Shown here: positions 1 through 12,000 of the stretch, one piece after another
Position numbering within the stretch: the first letter of the stretch is position 1
How the letters are laid out: each line of letters begins with the position of its first letter
DNA from: Arctopsyche grandis
Taxonomy: Eukaryota; Arthropoda; Insecta; Trichoptera; Hydropsychidae
Assembly: GCF_051622035.1 (NCBI RefSeq)
Contig: NC_135367.1
Span: 10,886,501-10,950,500 of the forward strand
Reading direction: 5' to 3'
Length of the DNA stretch: 64,000 bases
Notes under the pieces: model-generated
Databases searched by the model: none
What the model was told of the DNA's origin: nothing
The model's input: only the letters and a program-made list of their open reading frames with translations
Position numbers and translations under genes: made by a program

Positions 1-430
1 AACACATTAAGTATTATTTTAAATAATAAAATACATAATATATCTCGTAATTTTGAATTAATTGTCAAATAATCATTCTTCATAATTGTATGAAGACGTG
101 ACGTTACATAAACGAGGTTTCAGTATGGTTCCACAAAAAACTAATTTTTGACTGGTATATATTCATTTTAACCGCTTAGACGCGCTAAGCGTATAATAGA
201 TACGGCTGTTTGCGCCTTAAGGCGCTTTGGACAGCTAAGCGGTTAAGCAAATTGAATAGATGGCATTCAACTCTCAGTAATATATTCAACCAATTTTGAA
301 CCTTAAAACAGTGGAAATAGGCGCATATAAGGCTCAAAATCCCGTACAAAGTTCAGAAATTCTATGGAAGACAGCCGCGCTACAGACTTGTCGCCCAAAG
401 CTTCCATAGAAGACGGCCGCGGGCAAACGG
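1..430. mobile_element. TTAA-type (piggyBac-like) MITE, left end cut by window
   Basis: Closely matches the complete copy at 3100-3527 from its interior to the right terminus GCAAACGG. The flank after the end is CTAA, a decayed TTAA. It has about 27 extra bases near 85-112 relative to the other copy and carries a second TTAA element (172-242). No coding capacity. Confidence 0.75.
172..242. mobile_element. 71-bp TTAA-flanked miniature element nested in another MITE
   Basis: Starts CCGCTTAG and ends CTAAGCGG, flanked by TTAA at 168-171 and 243-246. The related copy at 3100-3527 has an uninterrupted single TTAA at the same place (3342-3345), which serves as an empty site. It holds an internal palindrome GCGCCTTAAGGCGC. 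Confidence 0.85.
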
Positions 431-872
431 CTAATAATTTATTTATTTATTTTATTCTAAACAGACCATTGTGGCATAACAGGAATTCCTAAAGCGCCAC
501 AATGGTCAAAAAATATAACACAAAAAAAAACAAAATAACAATTAAACATAAATTAATACATAAGGAAAATAATATACTCATCAATTATACCTAAAAAAAA
601 TCATTCTAATGAAAAATAATCATGGGTCTGTGTTGTTTTCTGATTTGTATCCATTTGTTAATATTTATGAATGACCAGGTGCTGTCTTAGGGCGAAATCA
701 TACAGCGTGGGATGCGGTATGTGGTACATCGACAAGTTCTCCTCTATTTCTTAAAACCGCTATCGATCACTGTCAAGCAAGGATAAATAAAACCATACAA
801 TTAGACCGAAAAAGGTCTAAAGGGGTGGGGTGTACCGGTCGTTCGGCCGGACGGTCAAGGTATACGTGCCAG

Positions 873-1255
873 GGGTGACCGTCACCGCACCGAATGTTAA
901 ATAGTCGAAAATGTTCAATTACCATGCCTACATATGAAAAACGGTTAGTATATATATCAGTGGCGTGCGGTAAAAGTCTCTCTCCCCCCGTCGTACATCC
1001 TCACTTAATTTGCGCGAGCAGGATACAACAGGAACAAGAGGAACAGGCTTTTCCTTCCGTATCCTGCGCGCGCACATTAAACAAGGCTGTATGACAAAAA
1101 GAGAGATAATTTCACCGCATGCCACTCATACATATTATATATAAATAGTACCCCTTACCATGCACCCTTTTTTTTTTGATTTTTCGACTAAAGATTTTCG
1201 TTTTTTGCTTTTACGGGCTATTCACTTTTCACTTTCGGTCCCGTGAGGTAGATCC
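873..1255. mobile_element. Foldback MITE with 9-10 bp target duplication
   Basis: Begins GGGTGACCGTCACC and ends CCGTGAGGTAGATCC, flanked by direct repeats ACGTGCCAG(G) at 864 and 1256. The interior contains GCGAGCAGGATACAACAGG and an inverted GC-rich core shared with copies at 18982, 29784 and 41869. Small reading frames across it repeat from copy to copy because the DNA does, not because a protein is conserved. Confidence 0.75.
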
Positions 1256-1526
1256 ACGTGCCAGGTATGCCACGTTTTTTATATATGTTTAAAACTATCT
1301 ACAAAAAGTCCCACATACAACATCCCGCATGCCGCGCTGTGTGTTCGCGCCCTTATGTAACTGTTTATTGTATAACAGAACATTGTTGCACATTTATCTT
1401 GGAATGCAGTATTCATTTGACACGCTCTATATATTTTGTCAACCTTTGACTCTGAGTGATTTGTATTTATTGTATTGTAATTACTATTGTCATTTTACGC
1501 ACAGTTTTAGTTGAAGTTACTTCAAA

Positions 1527-4500
1527 ATGGCTAAGGAGCAGCTCCTCTTTGGCTTTAAAGATATAGTCGAACCGAGAAGATTCAACAAGGATGCAGTCAG
1601 TTTCATGTCGAGACACTGGGATCCGCAACCTGCTTACAAAGCTTCGAAAATCATAACTCCAAGTGAAATTAAAAAGCTAGCATTTGAAAGTAAACGATTG
1701 GATAATATTTTAAATGATGTAAGTTATATCATTTTTTTAAAATAAAATATTTACTGCATTCTACAGGTGAATGTAAATCAAATAAAGTAAAGTTTGATCT
1801 CTTTTTATATGAATTTCTTACATTTTTAAGCTATCGGTGGCGCTCAATAGAGATAAAGAAGAAATAAAAAAAGATGTAGCTGTGATGTTAGAAGAAATAG
1901 GTTTAGATAAAAAAATGTTTGTTGTTCGGTGGTTAGGAATTTTTACAACAAAAGTATTATGCTCAATGTGCTCCAGTGTGTTCGTAAATGAAAAAAATAT
2001 ATTTAGTGTAAGTAATCACATGACATTGTAATATTTTTACTTTATCTATGTTTTAAATTATGAACTAGATTAAACAATATAAAAAAAATTTGTATTCAGC
2101 TCAAATCTTCCATGGGATATAACCCTGTAGTATTCGTACCTTCGCATCGAAGCTATGCTGATTTTGTATTGATGACTTACATTTGTTTTTGCTACGATAT
2201 TGATCTTCCAGCAGTGGCCGCTGGAATGGGTATGTTAAATTATTTTATAATTACCATGTGCCAGAGAAATGTAATATTAATAGAAGTGGCTTTAGGTGTT
2301 ATTTTGTTGTCAAGTGAAATTCTGTCCACGGACAGATCTACATAATTTTAGCATCAGTCGTATTTGACGCTTGGTGCTCGACGTATGTCCGATAAAAACT
2401 TCTCTGTTAGTTTATATTACTCGCAAAATGGGCAAGCATCGGTAAAAATTGCACAATACATTCAAAAACACACAATAAACAACATGGGATACATTTCTAT
2501 AAGTAAATTGATCCGATTGTATTCCGTGCGATGTAGCGTATTTATAGAGACGTACCGCGTAAAATTGACAACAATTATTTATTCGTAAGGGCCCCTCTAT
2601 TCTTATTACATCTCTCTGCCATATGCTTGATATTTCGGTATTCTTTTTTGGGATAATTTTTTTATATCTACTTAATTAAAATGTTTAAAAAATGTCACTA
2701 ACATGCCATACACTAAATGACGTACATATTAAAAAAAAAAATGTCATTGTGCCAAAAGAGAAATTTTTTGTCAATCATGACGTATATGTGCAAAACGAAG
2801 TAAATGTATAAATTATTGTATTTTTGTCAACTTTATCACTAAAAGAATATGAATGTGAAAAAAAGTGTAATATATGCCAGTAGGGGAGTACAAGAAAAGA
2901 CATTTAAATGGCAATAATTGGGACAGAAGACTAAAAGATTGAATAAAAGATACTAAGAAACCAAGGTTGTACCGAGTATGTACATACATATGTAAGGTTA
3001 AAGAAAAAATAATATATGTAGTGTTTGAGATGGAAGAGTATTTTTGCCAAAGTATGTAGGTAAGAATAGAAACATATTGGTGAGATATGAGATATTTAAC
3101 CCTTTGCCCGCGGCAATAAATATAGCGAACAAACCCTGTACGTGTCACCTTTTTCGCGAATTTGGCAATCGAGTTTTCAGTAACCAGATATGTTAATTAA
3201 CACATAAAGTATTATTTTAAACAATAAAATACATAATATATCTCGTAGTTTTGGATTAATTGTCAAATAATCATTCTTCACTTAAACGAGGTTTCAGTAT
3301 GGTTCCACAAAAAACTAATTTTTGACTGGTATATATTCATTTTAAGCAAATTGACTAAATAACATTCAACTCAGTAATATATTCAACCAATTTTGAACCT
3401 TAAAACAGTTGAAATAGGCTCACATAAGCCTCAAAATCCCGTGCAAAGTTCAGAAATTCTATGGAAGACAGCCGCGCTACAGACTTGTCGCCCAAAGCTT
3501 CCATAGAAGACGGCCGCAGGCAAACGGTTAAATGGCAATAATTGGAACAGAAGACTAAAAAATTGAATAAAAGATACTAAGAAACCGAGGTTGTACCGAG
3601 TATGTACATATGTAAGGTTTAAAAAAAAATATATATATACCTAACATGTAGTGTTTGAGATGGAAGAGTATTGCCCAAAGTATGTAGGTAAGAATAGAAA
3701 CATATTGGTGAGATATGAGATATTTAATGGTTATTGGCTAATAATGATGGTTGTGTGTATATTAATATATTTAATAAAATGTTTAAGCTCTACATTAAAT
3801 CTATTTTATTATTTTTTTCAACAGATTTTCATTCTATGGTTGGTATGGGTAGGGTAATGAGAGATACAAGTGCATTTTATATTCGGCGAACTTTTGCTAC
3901 TGATAAAGTTTATGGTGCAGTATTTCGACAGTATGTTCGAACTCTCATAACTAAGTATCACGCCCCGATTAGTTTCTTTATTGAAGGTACTCGAAGTAGA
4001 AGCGGAAAAAGCATGCCATCAAAATATGGTAAATTTTACTCATTTGAACTGACGAATTATAAAAATGTATCCTTTACATCATAATAATTGATTTCAGGAT
4101 TTATGTCCATGGTTTTGGAGCCTTTGTTTACGAGAGAGATACCCGACATTACATTTGTACCAGTGAGCATCAGCTATGATCGTGTAATGGAAGAAAAATT
4201 ATTTGCATATGAACTACTAGGTGTACCCAAACCAAAAGAAACTACATCGGTGTGTATTTGTTGATAAATTTTACTATACACTAGTTTATTTACATGTATG
4301 TATATATTTACATCTTCTTTTAGGCATTACTAAGAGGGTTGAGTGTTTTAAATGAGAATTTCGGCAATATTTATGTAAATGTGGGTACGCCGTTTTCAGC
4401 TCTGGATTATTTCGGTTCATCTTTCAAGAAAAGTATTCATGCATTAAAGCCGTTAGAAATAAGAGATCCTTCTCCTCACGAGAATAAGTTAATGCAAAAA

Positions 4501-5965
4501 TTATCACATGAAGTCGTCTATAGGCAGCAATCAGGAATGATAACTACGACATTCCAATTGGTGACAGTTGCCGTCATGTTATCCATACACAATGAAAGTC
4601 CTATGAGTGTTGAAGAACTCGAAGAGTATGTTCTTTGGTTATCGTCAATCGTGAAAAGTTTTGGCGGACTTACTTTTGATTATGATACCAGTAATATAAA
4701 AGCAGAAGTAAGTTTTGCGCTTTCAGTTCACAAAAAATTAATAGTCATAGACAAAAATTTTAAAGTGCGACTTATTAATTCTCCTCCATTTGTGATTACT
4801 GATGACATCAAAAAAAGAATGAAAGGTATATATTTGCATATGTTAATATGTATGTAACTAAATTACATTATTTTATATTTTATAAAAACATTCATATTTT
4901 ATTTTTAGGACATCAGCTCTGTGAAAAGACTATGTCTACTGTTATACCGGTTATTATGCTACAACTATATATCAATTCGGTTCTTCATTGGTTTACTTCC
5001 TCATTTATACTGTATCATATTATATCGAAATCTCCTGAAACTAAAGGTATACATTTCACAATAACTTATAATATTATATATATATAATTCACAATAACTT
5101 ATAATTCAGTGAATCTCGGAATATGGTCATAATGTGCCGAATCAAAATAACTCATTGTTGTGTTTTATAGCTAAACTTTGGGAAGATTATGAATCTATGC
5201 GTTTACTCCTCAAAAATGAATTTCCATTGAATGAATCCACGCTTTTCAATGTATGCCTATTTTATTTATTTTTTTATAAATAACTTTATATTTATGCTGT
5301 CCGTGTTAAAATATTAATTTTAATTCAGGAGTTTGAAATCTGCATTACAAAATTAATCAAGATGGATGTATTAAAAACTGAACCAGAGAATACTAGTGTA
5401 ATTTTATTGGGAGATAATGATAAAATGCACACTCTATTAGAGGTCCTCTTTTGGCCTTTCTTAAATTGTATTCATCTATTAGGTGTCGCGTTATGTAATG
5501 TAAGTATATTTTGTTGTAAGTTTTCGTAAAGATTTAATACAATTTCATAATATAAAACATTCATATCTAGGAGACAGTGATTGAAGAAAAGACTTGTTTA
5601 AAATCCATCCAGAAAACGCTTGAATGGCAATTATTAAATAAGGAAAATATTCATCCGTATAGTTTATCATTGGATTCTATACAAAATTTTATTCAAGGCT
5701 TTGTAGCTGTTAAAGCATTGAAAAGAGACAAAAAGTTAGTGTATTCTAAATAAACATCTACATTTATTATCTATTTTGATGTATTTTTGAAGTGATTAAA
5801 CTATTGTGTTATTTTAGGGATACTGGTGTTACTTATACTGTTGATTCCACGGTAATGTCAAGACTATCGAACTGGATTACATCTTTATTGCCGAAAAATA
5901 CTATGAAATTTTATTTATGTAATCCGGTAATAATTGAGCAAAAGGGTATATTGTCAAGATTGTAA
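1527..5965 (+). CDS. GNPAT: Dihydroxyacetone-phosphate acyltransferase (GNPAT), 11 exons
   Basis: Exons: 1527-1718, 1831-2007, 2100-2229, 3825-4028, 4098-4249, 4324-4825, 4909-5046, 5171-5250, 5329-5499, 5571-5734, 5818-5965; all GT-AG, phases agree, 685 aa (human about 680). The family acylates dihydroxyacetone phosphate inside peroxisomes, the first step of ether-lipid (plasmalogen) synthesis. Visible: acyltransferase motif HRSYAD (His139, Asp144), the substrate motif EGTRSRSGK from Glu220, and the conserved run VPVSISYD followed by [11 protein letters not shown]. The protein ends in Ser-Arg-Leu, a type 1 peroxisomal targeting signal. The ATG has A at -3 and G at +4, and an in-frame TGA lies four codons upstream. 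Intron 3 (2230-3824) is swollen by a hAT MITE, a tandem duplication and a TTAA element; the other introns are short. Identity is firm; single-base exon borders are predictions. Confidence 0.95.
2262..2618. mobile_element. hAT-type MITE in GNPAT intron 3
   Basis: 357 bp, ends CAGAGAAATGTAATA and its inverted partner, flanked by 8-bp repeats CCATGTGC / CCATATGC (one mismatch). A second copy lies at 22614-23081 and a truncated third at 32280. Confidence 0.75.
2904..3727 (+). repeat. Tandem duplication of about 195 bp split by a TTAA element
   Basis: Units 2904-3099 and 3528-3727 are near-identical; both begin TTAAATGGCAATAATTGG and end GAGATATTTAA. The TTAA element 3100-3527 sits exactly at the junction. 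Both units lie in GNPAT intron 3. Confidence 0.85.
3100..3527. mobile_element. TTAA-type (piggyBac-like) MITE, complete copy
   Basis: 428 bp between TTAA 3096-3099 and 3528-3531. Terminal inverted repeat CCCTTTGCCCGCGGC at the left and CCGTTTGCCTGCGGC (reverse complement) at the right. Non-coding. Confidence 0.85.
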
Positions 5966-6309
5966 TTTTTGTTTGAATATGTTTTGGAAATTTTAAATCT
6001 AATCCTCACAAAATGTTAAATATGGATTTACATTTGTGCAATATTAACTTAGACAGTTTTTTGCTCTGTAATTTTTAACAATATTAATCAATATCGAAAC
6101 CTTAAATACTTACATATGTATTTGTTTATTAATTTATAGAAAAAAAGTTACATATTCAGTTTAATTTATAATTTTTTATCTATTGTATATATCAGATGAC
6201 GTTAATCTTTGATTATTCTTATTTAAATATATTTTGCATTATAAATTTTAATATTAAAATGAATTTCCTGTCATATAAAAACAAGCGTCATTAGGATTAT
6301 TTCGTGCAT

Positions 6310-6315
6310 AATAAA
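6310..6315 (+). terminator. Possible GNPAT polyadenylation signal
   Basis: AATAAA lies about 345 bases after the GNPAT stop codon. In AT-rich DNA this hexamer is common by chance, so the assignment rests only on position and orientation. Confidence 0.35.
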
Positions 6316-6893
6316 ACAAATTGAGAATTCCTATATTATTTGGTGAATATGTTTGATATTATTTCAAATAACCTGGTTGTTTTTTCACTCTTGATTTTTT
6401 ATTACCATGTTGAAGAGTATTATTTTTTAATTTATTGTACTAGATTTGAGTATTTTTTTTTCTTTTTATTGAATGTTATGATGTAATAGTACAAATATGT
6501 AAATATGATTTATACTTTTTTTGTATATAAAAATACAATAATACAAAAAAAAATTTTTTTACCCAAAGAAAACCATTATATACACTTACCGATTGTCAAA
6601 AATAACTTAATAACTAATAATCAAATATATTCAACATTTAAAAAAGTTCGAATATAATATACGGGTGAAACACTAGTCACTGGCCATACTAAGATTGTTA
6701 TCCATTTGGATTATAAGATAATATGAAAAAAAGCTGTTGCCAAAGTGCATTTTGTACTCAGTGGTATCCCTATTCACCACTAATTGATAGCAATATATTA
6801 ATTTAATGTCAATTAGCATTTAGAGTATTATTTTAAACCAATCATCCAATGGCCAGCCTTTCACATACGTAGATTTGACGCATTTCCGTAAGG

Positions 6894-7073
6894 CTATTTG
6901 TAGATACAGTATCAATGAATTATTTACTGTTTGTAGATACAGTATCGACGAATTATTGACTATTTGTAGATACAGTATCTACAAATTATTGACCATTTGT
7001 AGATACAAGATACGTAGATACAGTATCTACGAATTATTGGCTATTTGTAGATACAGTATCTATGAATTATTTG
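6894..7073 (+). repeat. 33-bp palindromic-core minisatellite, about five copies
   Basis: Unit of 33 bases around TTTGTAGATACAGTATCTAC, in which GTAGATACAGTATCTAC is itself palindromic. Copy 4 has a duplicated GTAGATAC portion. Because 33 is a multiple of three, an apparent 75-residue frame runs through it, but this is a repeat artefact. Confidence 0.85.
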
Positions 7074-7459
7074 ATATTTTCGCATACAAATGTACTTTGT
7101 GACAAAAAAAGCAATGCAAAGACCGCAAGTTGATGGTAGGTCCGTATTTTGATTTTTGACCTTTTCTTGACTTGATATTTTGGGAGTTTATATACTTAGG
7201 AGTAATTTTAATTTTCGATTAAATGTTCTTTACTTGGTTTTTTTTTTGGGACGACCCTTGCATTTTATTTTGTTCTTAAATTTTAAATTTATATTGGGTT
7301 TATTGATGGTCTCATATAAAACGCATTTGTTTTCTTTAAGTTCTTCTGTATTACAATCTTGTGTATTTTTCATTACCATGTGTCGAACGATTTCTATCTG
7401 TGATTGATTTTGTACGTTGGTTTTTAAGCTACATATTGTTGAGTTTGGTTGAAGAGTCA

Positions 7460-7610
7460 TAAGTAAGCTTCGGCACGACCTGCGCACCATTGTTCATTTT
7501 TATGGTGAACCTTTTTTTTTTGCTCTCTAGCTTTGTAGTTTGCCCTCTTTCCTGGAAAATAGCCCCAAAACTCCCATTTTTATCCAAAAAGCACGGTTCT
7601 GCACCTATAT
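7460..7610. mobile_element. Remnant related to the insert at 23309-23457
   Basis: Shares GTGAACCTTTTTTTTTTGC, CTCTAGCTTTGTA, CCTGGAAAA and AAAGCACGGT in the same order with 23309-23457. Ends are not defined here. Confidence 0.4.
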
Positions 7611-8012
7611 CTAGTAATAACTTATCACTTCATCACTGATAAGCCATTTCGGACATTATTCTCCATCATTTTTAAATCTTCCATATAATTTAAGAATTAT
7701 GGCGTACCGTGATGTGAGATAAGGTCGGCTAAATTTTTTATGGCATTGAATGCTATATCAAATTTTTCATTGTCCTTTAAAGGTTTCTGATATTCACTAT
7801 CACTACTGAGAAATTCTTCATCTGAATTCGAATCAATTCGAGATTCGACTTCAATATCTTGATTTTTATATTTAACTTAACTTTGATGAAAAAATTCCTC
7901 TGGAAATGCGTCAATTTTTCTTTCCTCCCGCACAAATAAAACATGGCGACAAGGAACATTGTATGATTTTCAAAAACTGCATGCGCAGTTTTCTGGAGAT
8001 GTTTAATATTAT

Positions 8013-8055
8013 TTACTGCTACCATCTTTGAAATTTTCAGAGATGGTAGCAGTAA
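8013..8055. repeat. Perfect 15-bp-arm hairpin
   Basis: TTACTGCTACCATCT, 13-base loop, AGATGGTAGCAGTAA; no mismatch. No terminator-like or RNA gene context was recognised. Confidence 0.7.
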
Positions 8056-8286
8056 TTTTCTCTTATCGACTTGTTCTTTTATCGACATGTTTGCTTTATA
8101 AATAAAATGTAATTTTAGAGATCTATAATATAATTGCATACCTCCTGCTGTTAATTGGTGTGAAGCAATATCTAGTAATTGCCTTTTTAATCAATAGAAT
8201 TTTTAACCAATTTATTAGTAAATCTAAATCACAATAAACTGGACATTCGAATTTACCGTGATTTTCGTTTATGGTATGTTTTACAT

Positions 8287-8461
8287 GGGTCTACCTCACG
8301 GGCCCGAATGTGAAACGCCCGAAAACGCAAATATCGGAAGGCAAAAGATAAAAAAAATTTTTGATCTTTCGATTTTTTGATCTTTTTTTTGATCTTTCGA
8401 TCTTTGCCTTCCGATATTTGCGTTTTCGGGCGTTTCACATTCGGGCCCGTCACGGAGACCG
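8287..8461. mobile_element. Short foldback MITE, 175 bp
   Basis: Begins GGGTCTACCTCACGGG and ends CCCGTCACGGAGACCG, with arms of about 80 bases that are nearly perfect inverted repeats. Target repeat GTTTTACAT(G) at 8278 and 8462. A shortened relative of the copies at 18982 and 29784. Confidence 0.8.
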
Positions 8462-8704
8462 GTTTTACATGTACTCGGTATACATTGGATACGTATATTT
8501 AACCTCTAATCTGTCAGTAAAAACCAATGACAACTTCATAGATTCTTCAAAATCGCTAAAGTGTAATTGTTATCAATCTAGATAGTTTAAGAACAATTAG
8601 AATAATTTATGACAATTTTTCACTAACCGTCTAACATTTGACATTTGGGTTCAGTTAAAAAGACGTGTCATTTGACAATATTTCATATGTACTGTATGTA
8701 CTTG

Positions 8705-8790
8705 CAAATAGTTGATAATTCGTAGATATGGTATCTACAAAGAGTCAACAATTCTTAGATACTATATCTGCAAATAGTCAAGTTGTTGTA
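8705..8790 (-). repeat. Relic of the palindromic minisatellite
   Basis: Contains AATTCGTAGATATGGTATCTAC and CTGCAAATAGTCAA, diverged versions of the 6894-7073 unit in inverted orientation. Confidence 0.5.
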
Positions 8791-9071
8791 TTAGCTTTTG
8801 GCATAAAAATTCATCATAAGCAAATTTTTATAAAATATGACCCGGACCCTTTCAGGGGCCAGGCCCTGTTTATTAGCATCAGCTGGTGCCCCCCTCTCGT
8901 CAGACCTTACTGTACCCATTTACATTTTTAATAAAAACGTAAAAATATAGTCATGCTATGTAAATACTCATGGTCGTATAAAGCGATGCTACGACTAACA
9001 TCTGACGTTTAGGTTGGCGCGAACTTTGCACATGTCAGTCGTCAGATTTAGTCTGTCATATTCTTATCAAA

Positions 9072-12000
9072 ATGGATTTGAATTTAAAGAAAGAGATTGC
9101 AATGGCGTTTAAGCTGAATGGATTTTCATTGAGAAAGTAAGTTATATTGTGAGTTTTATTTTTATGTATATATTTTTATTATTATGTATAGATTTTATAC
9201 AATTACATTATTTATGTATGATTTTATACAATTACATTATTTATGTATGATTTTATACAATTACATTATTTATGTATGATTTTATACAATTACAAAGTAA
9301 AAACTGTTTTTGTTTCAGAGAATCTTGTTTATTTCTTATGGAAAATTTTGCTAACTATAGTGCAGATGACAGAAAAAATTGGATAAATAAAATAATTTTA
9401 CACGTTCAAAATCAACAGCTACATCAATCAATAATTGAAATGTCTCATATTAAATTAGCTATCAAGGCGAGTTTAATTTTATACATGCAGTCCAAAAATT
9501 CTCTTGCCAATTTTTACCAACTTTTATATTTTAGGAGAGTAGTAATAACGGTTTGGAAGAATCGGAGACAATTTTCAACGTAATCAATGCATTTCAAATA
9601 CCTAAATTTAATTACAATATTGAACGTAAGAAATTTTTGAGAGACGAAAAGAATTCATTGAAAGTTGACCTATACCCCGAAGCACGTTGGCGGTTTCAAT
9701 ATTTATTAGATAGGTAATAAAGTTAATTTATTTAATATTTTTCATACATTCATCATTTACAATATTAAAATGTACATGAATAGGTACATATTGATTTTAC
9801 AACGAACTGCACGCAACAAAGTATTTACACCCGAAACATTACCTGGAACAAAACAAGAAAAAGGCTTCAGCTTAAGGAAAGTAGAACATCTTTTAAGTTG
9901 TTCCAGCAGGATCAATGAAGTCATCGTTTTAGGTAAAGCCTTATACCAAATCATTTTATCTATAATTAGTCATGCGCTTTATATGTTATATTTTATAGGA
10001 CTACTCACACAACTTACGGAAGGTACTTACTATTTAGAAGACCCTACTGGAGCCGTTGCACTAGATTTGTCATTAGTAAGGTATTTATCTTTTATCGCAA
10101 ACGTTACAACTCACAACTAAAACTTTTAATTGAATTTTAAATTTAAAAAAATATTATATTGTGTTACTTATTTAGATATCAGTCTGGTTTGTTTACCGAA
10201 CACTGTTTCGTGTTAGCCGAGGGTCACTATGAGGATAGAATATTACACGTAATGGGTCTTGTAATGCCACCTGCCGAGTGTCGCAGTATTAGTCAGTGAG
10301 TTCATTTTTAGATTTAAATAAAACATCGATAAGTCGCATTAATAAATTTGAATTTTAGAGTATACTATGGAAACGTGAATACGTTTGGTGGACCGTCAAA
10401 AACCCTACTAAAAAATTCTGAAAATTTGTCTAAGATTGAGAAAGCCAACGAAGATGCAATGATACTATTTCTCGCCGATGTCTGGCTGGACGATGTTAAA
10501 GTTAGAACTTTAAATATTTTAAAAATAATACATTTGCAATAACTATTCGCCATGAATGCGTTTATTTTGTAGGTTTTGTCCAGGTTGAAGTCATTATTTT
10601 CCGGTTACAACGGATTTCCTCCTGCTGCAATAGTATTTATGGGAGAGTTTCTGTCGTGTCCGTATGGTTATGAGCATGGAAATCAACTCAAAACGGCTTT
10701 TAAAGCTCTAGCTGATATTTTAAGCCAGTATCCTCAATTGCTGGAGGCTTGCAAATTCGTGTTCGTACCTGGAAGTGCAGATCCATCTTCTCCAAATATA
10801 CTGCCGAGGCGAGTAATACATGTTTATAAGAGATCCAAAGCATGCTTCTTTCTCATTGTTTCCTGATTTCCATAATGGAGGAGGTCAGGGTCATCTCTCT
10901 ATGTCCCACAATTCACAATGACTCGAGTTTTCCCAGTGGCAGCCCTGACCTGGTCACTTCATCTTGTTGGGGATCTTCCTCTTCCTCTGCTATCCTCAAC
11001 GCTTCCCGGAACAACCAATGTTTCAGGTTGTCCTGATCTCATCTCGCGATATGCCCAAAGAGCTGGAGGATACCTATCGCCTTTGAGGATACCTATCAGT
11101 TGTTCTCGCTGTTCACGAGACTTTAAGCACCCGTCTCCGGCACCACATCTCAAACGTGTCTATTCTCTGCCTTTCCCGAGCTCGCAACGTCCATGTCTCC
11201 ACTCCACATAAAAATATGGGGCAGACTAAAGCTCGGAACAGACGTATTTTCGTAGACACGGTGATGCCTCGGTCTTCCCAAATTTTACTCCGTTCCGACA
11301 TACCAGTCCACGTTTTTATTTCAGTCTCACAACCTTCATCGTCCGATAACGTTGACCCAATATAAATGGATTCGAGTACAACTTCAAAATCAGATTCGTC
11401 CTTCCGAGTTGACCATGTCGATCCACCGTCACAATCTCTGTTCATCCCGAGATTGCTAACTAATGAATGAAATGTGAAAAACATGCTTTGACTTCCCAAT
11501 TGGCTTAATGCTTCCTTTTAAATATATGAATAAATAAAAAATGTTAACTTAATTTTTATTTTGTAGACCACATTTACCAGAGTTCATAACCGAAGACATT
11601 AGATCGAAACTAGGCGATCGGGTAATATTTACAAGTAATCCTTGTAGAATTCAATACTGCACTCAAGAAATAGTAGTACTTCGGCATAATCTAGTCACTA
11701 AGATGTGCCGAAACTCTATACACTTTCCGGAATCAGGCGATATTCCCGATCATGTACGCAAAGCCATTTTGTATTATATATGTATTTACATTAATGTGAT
11801 TTATTTATTTATATTAAAATTTTTAGTTAATGAAAACGCTACTGGGTCAATGTACATTGGCGCCATTGTCAATCGGAGTTCAACCTGTTTATTGGCAGCA
11901 TGCCGATGCTTTAAATTTGTACCCAATGCCAGATTTAGTAGTGATAGCTGATAACTTCAAACCGTATACGAGATCATATCAAAATTGTCAATTCATAAAT

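Larger units (their letters stand above)
5966..9071. other. GNPAT-POLE2 intergenic region
   Basis: AT-rich. The first 900 bases are presumably GNPAT 3' untranslated and spacer sequence. It then holds a palindromic minisatellite (6894-7073), a remnant at 7460-7610, a hairpin (8013-8055), a foldback MITE (8287-8461) and a minisatellite relic (8705-8790). No gene recognised; the open frames present have no recognisable domain. Confidence 0.6.

Noticed and set aside
928..1125. Conserved small protein (similar frames also at 18986-19180 and 19104-19385)
   Set aside because: The peptide similarity follows from the shared foldback MITE DNA; frames differ in length and start, and both strands are open.
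6894..7073. CRISPR-like array
   Set aside because: The 33-bp units are contiguous with no unique spacers and the genome is eukaryotic; it is a minisatellite.
6875..7102. 75-codon repeat protein
   Set aside because: Produced by a 33-bp tandem repeat, a multiple of three; no start context or flanking coding signal.
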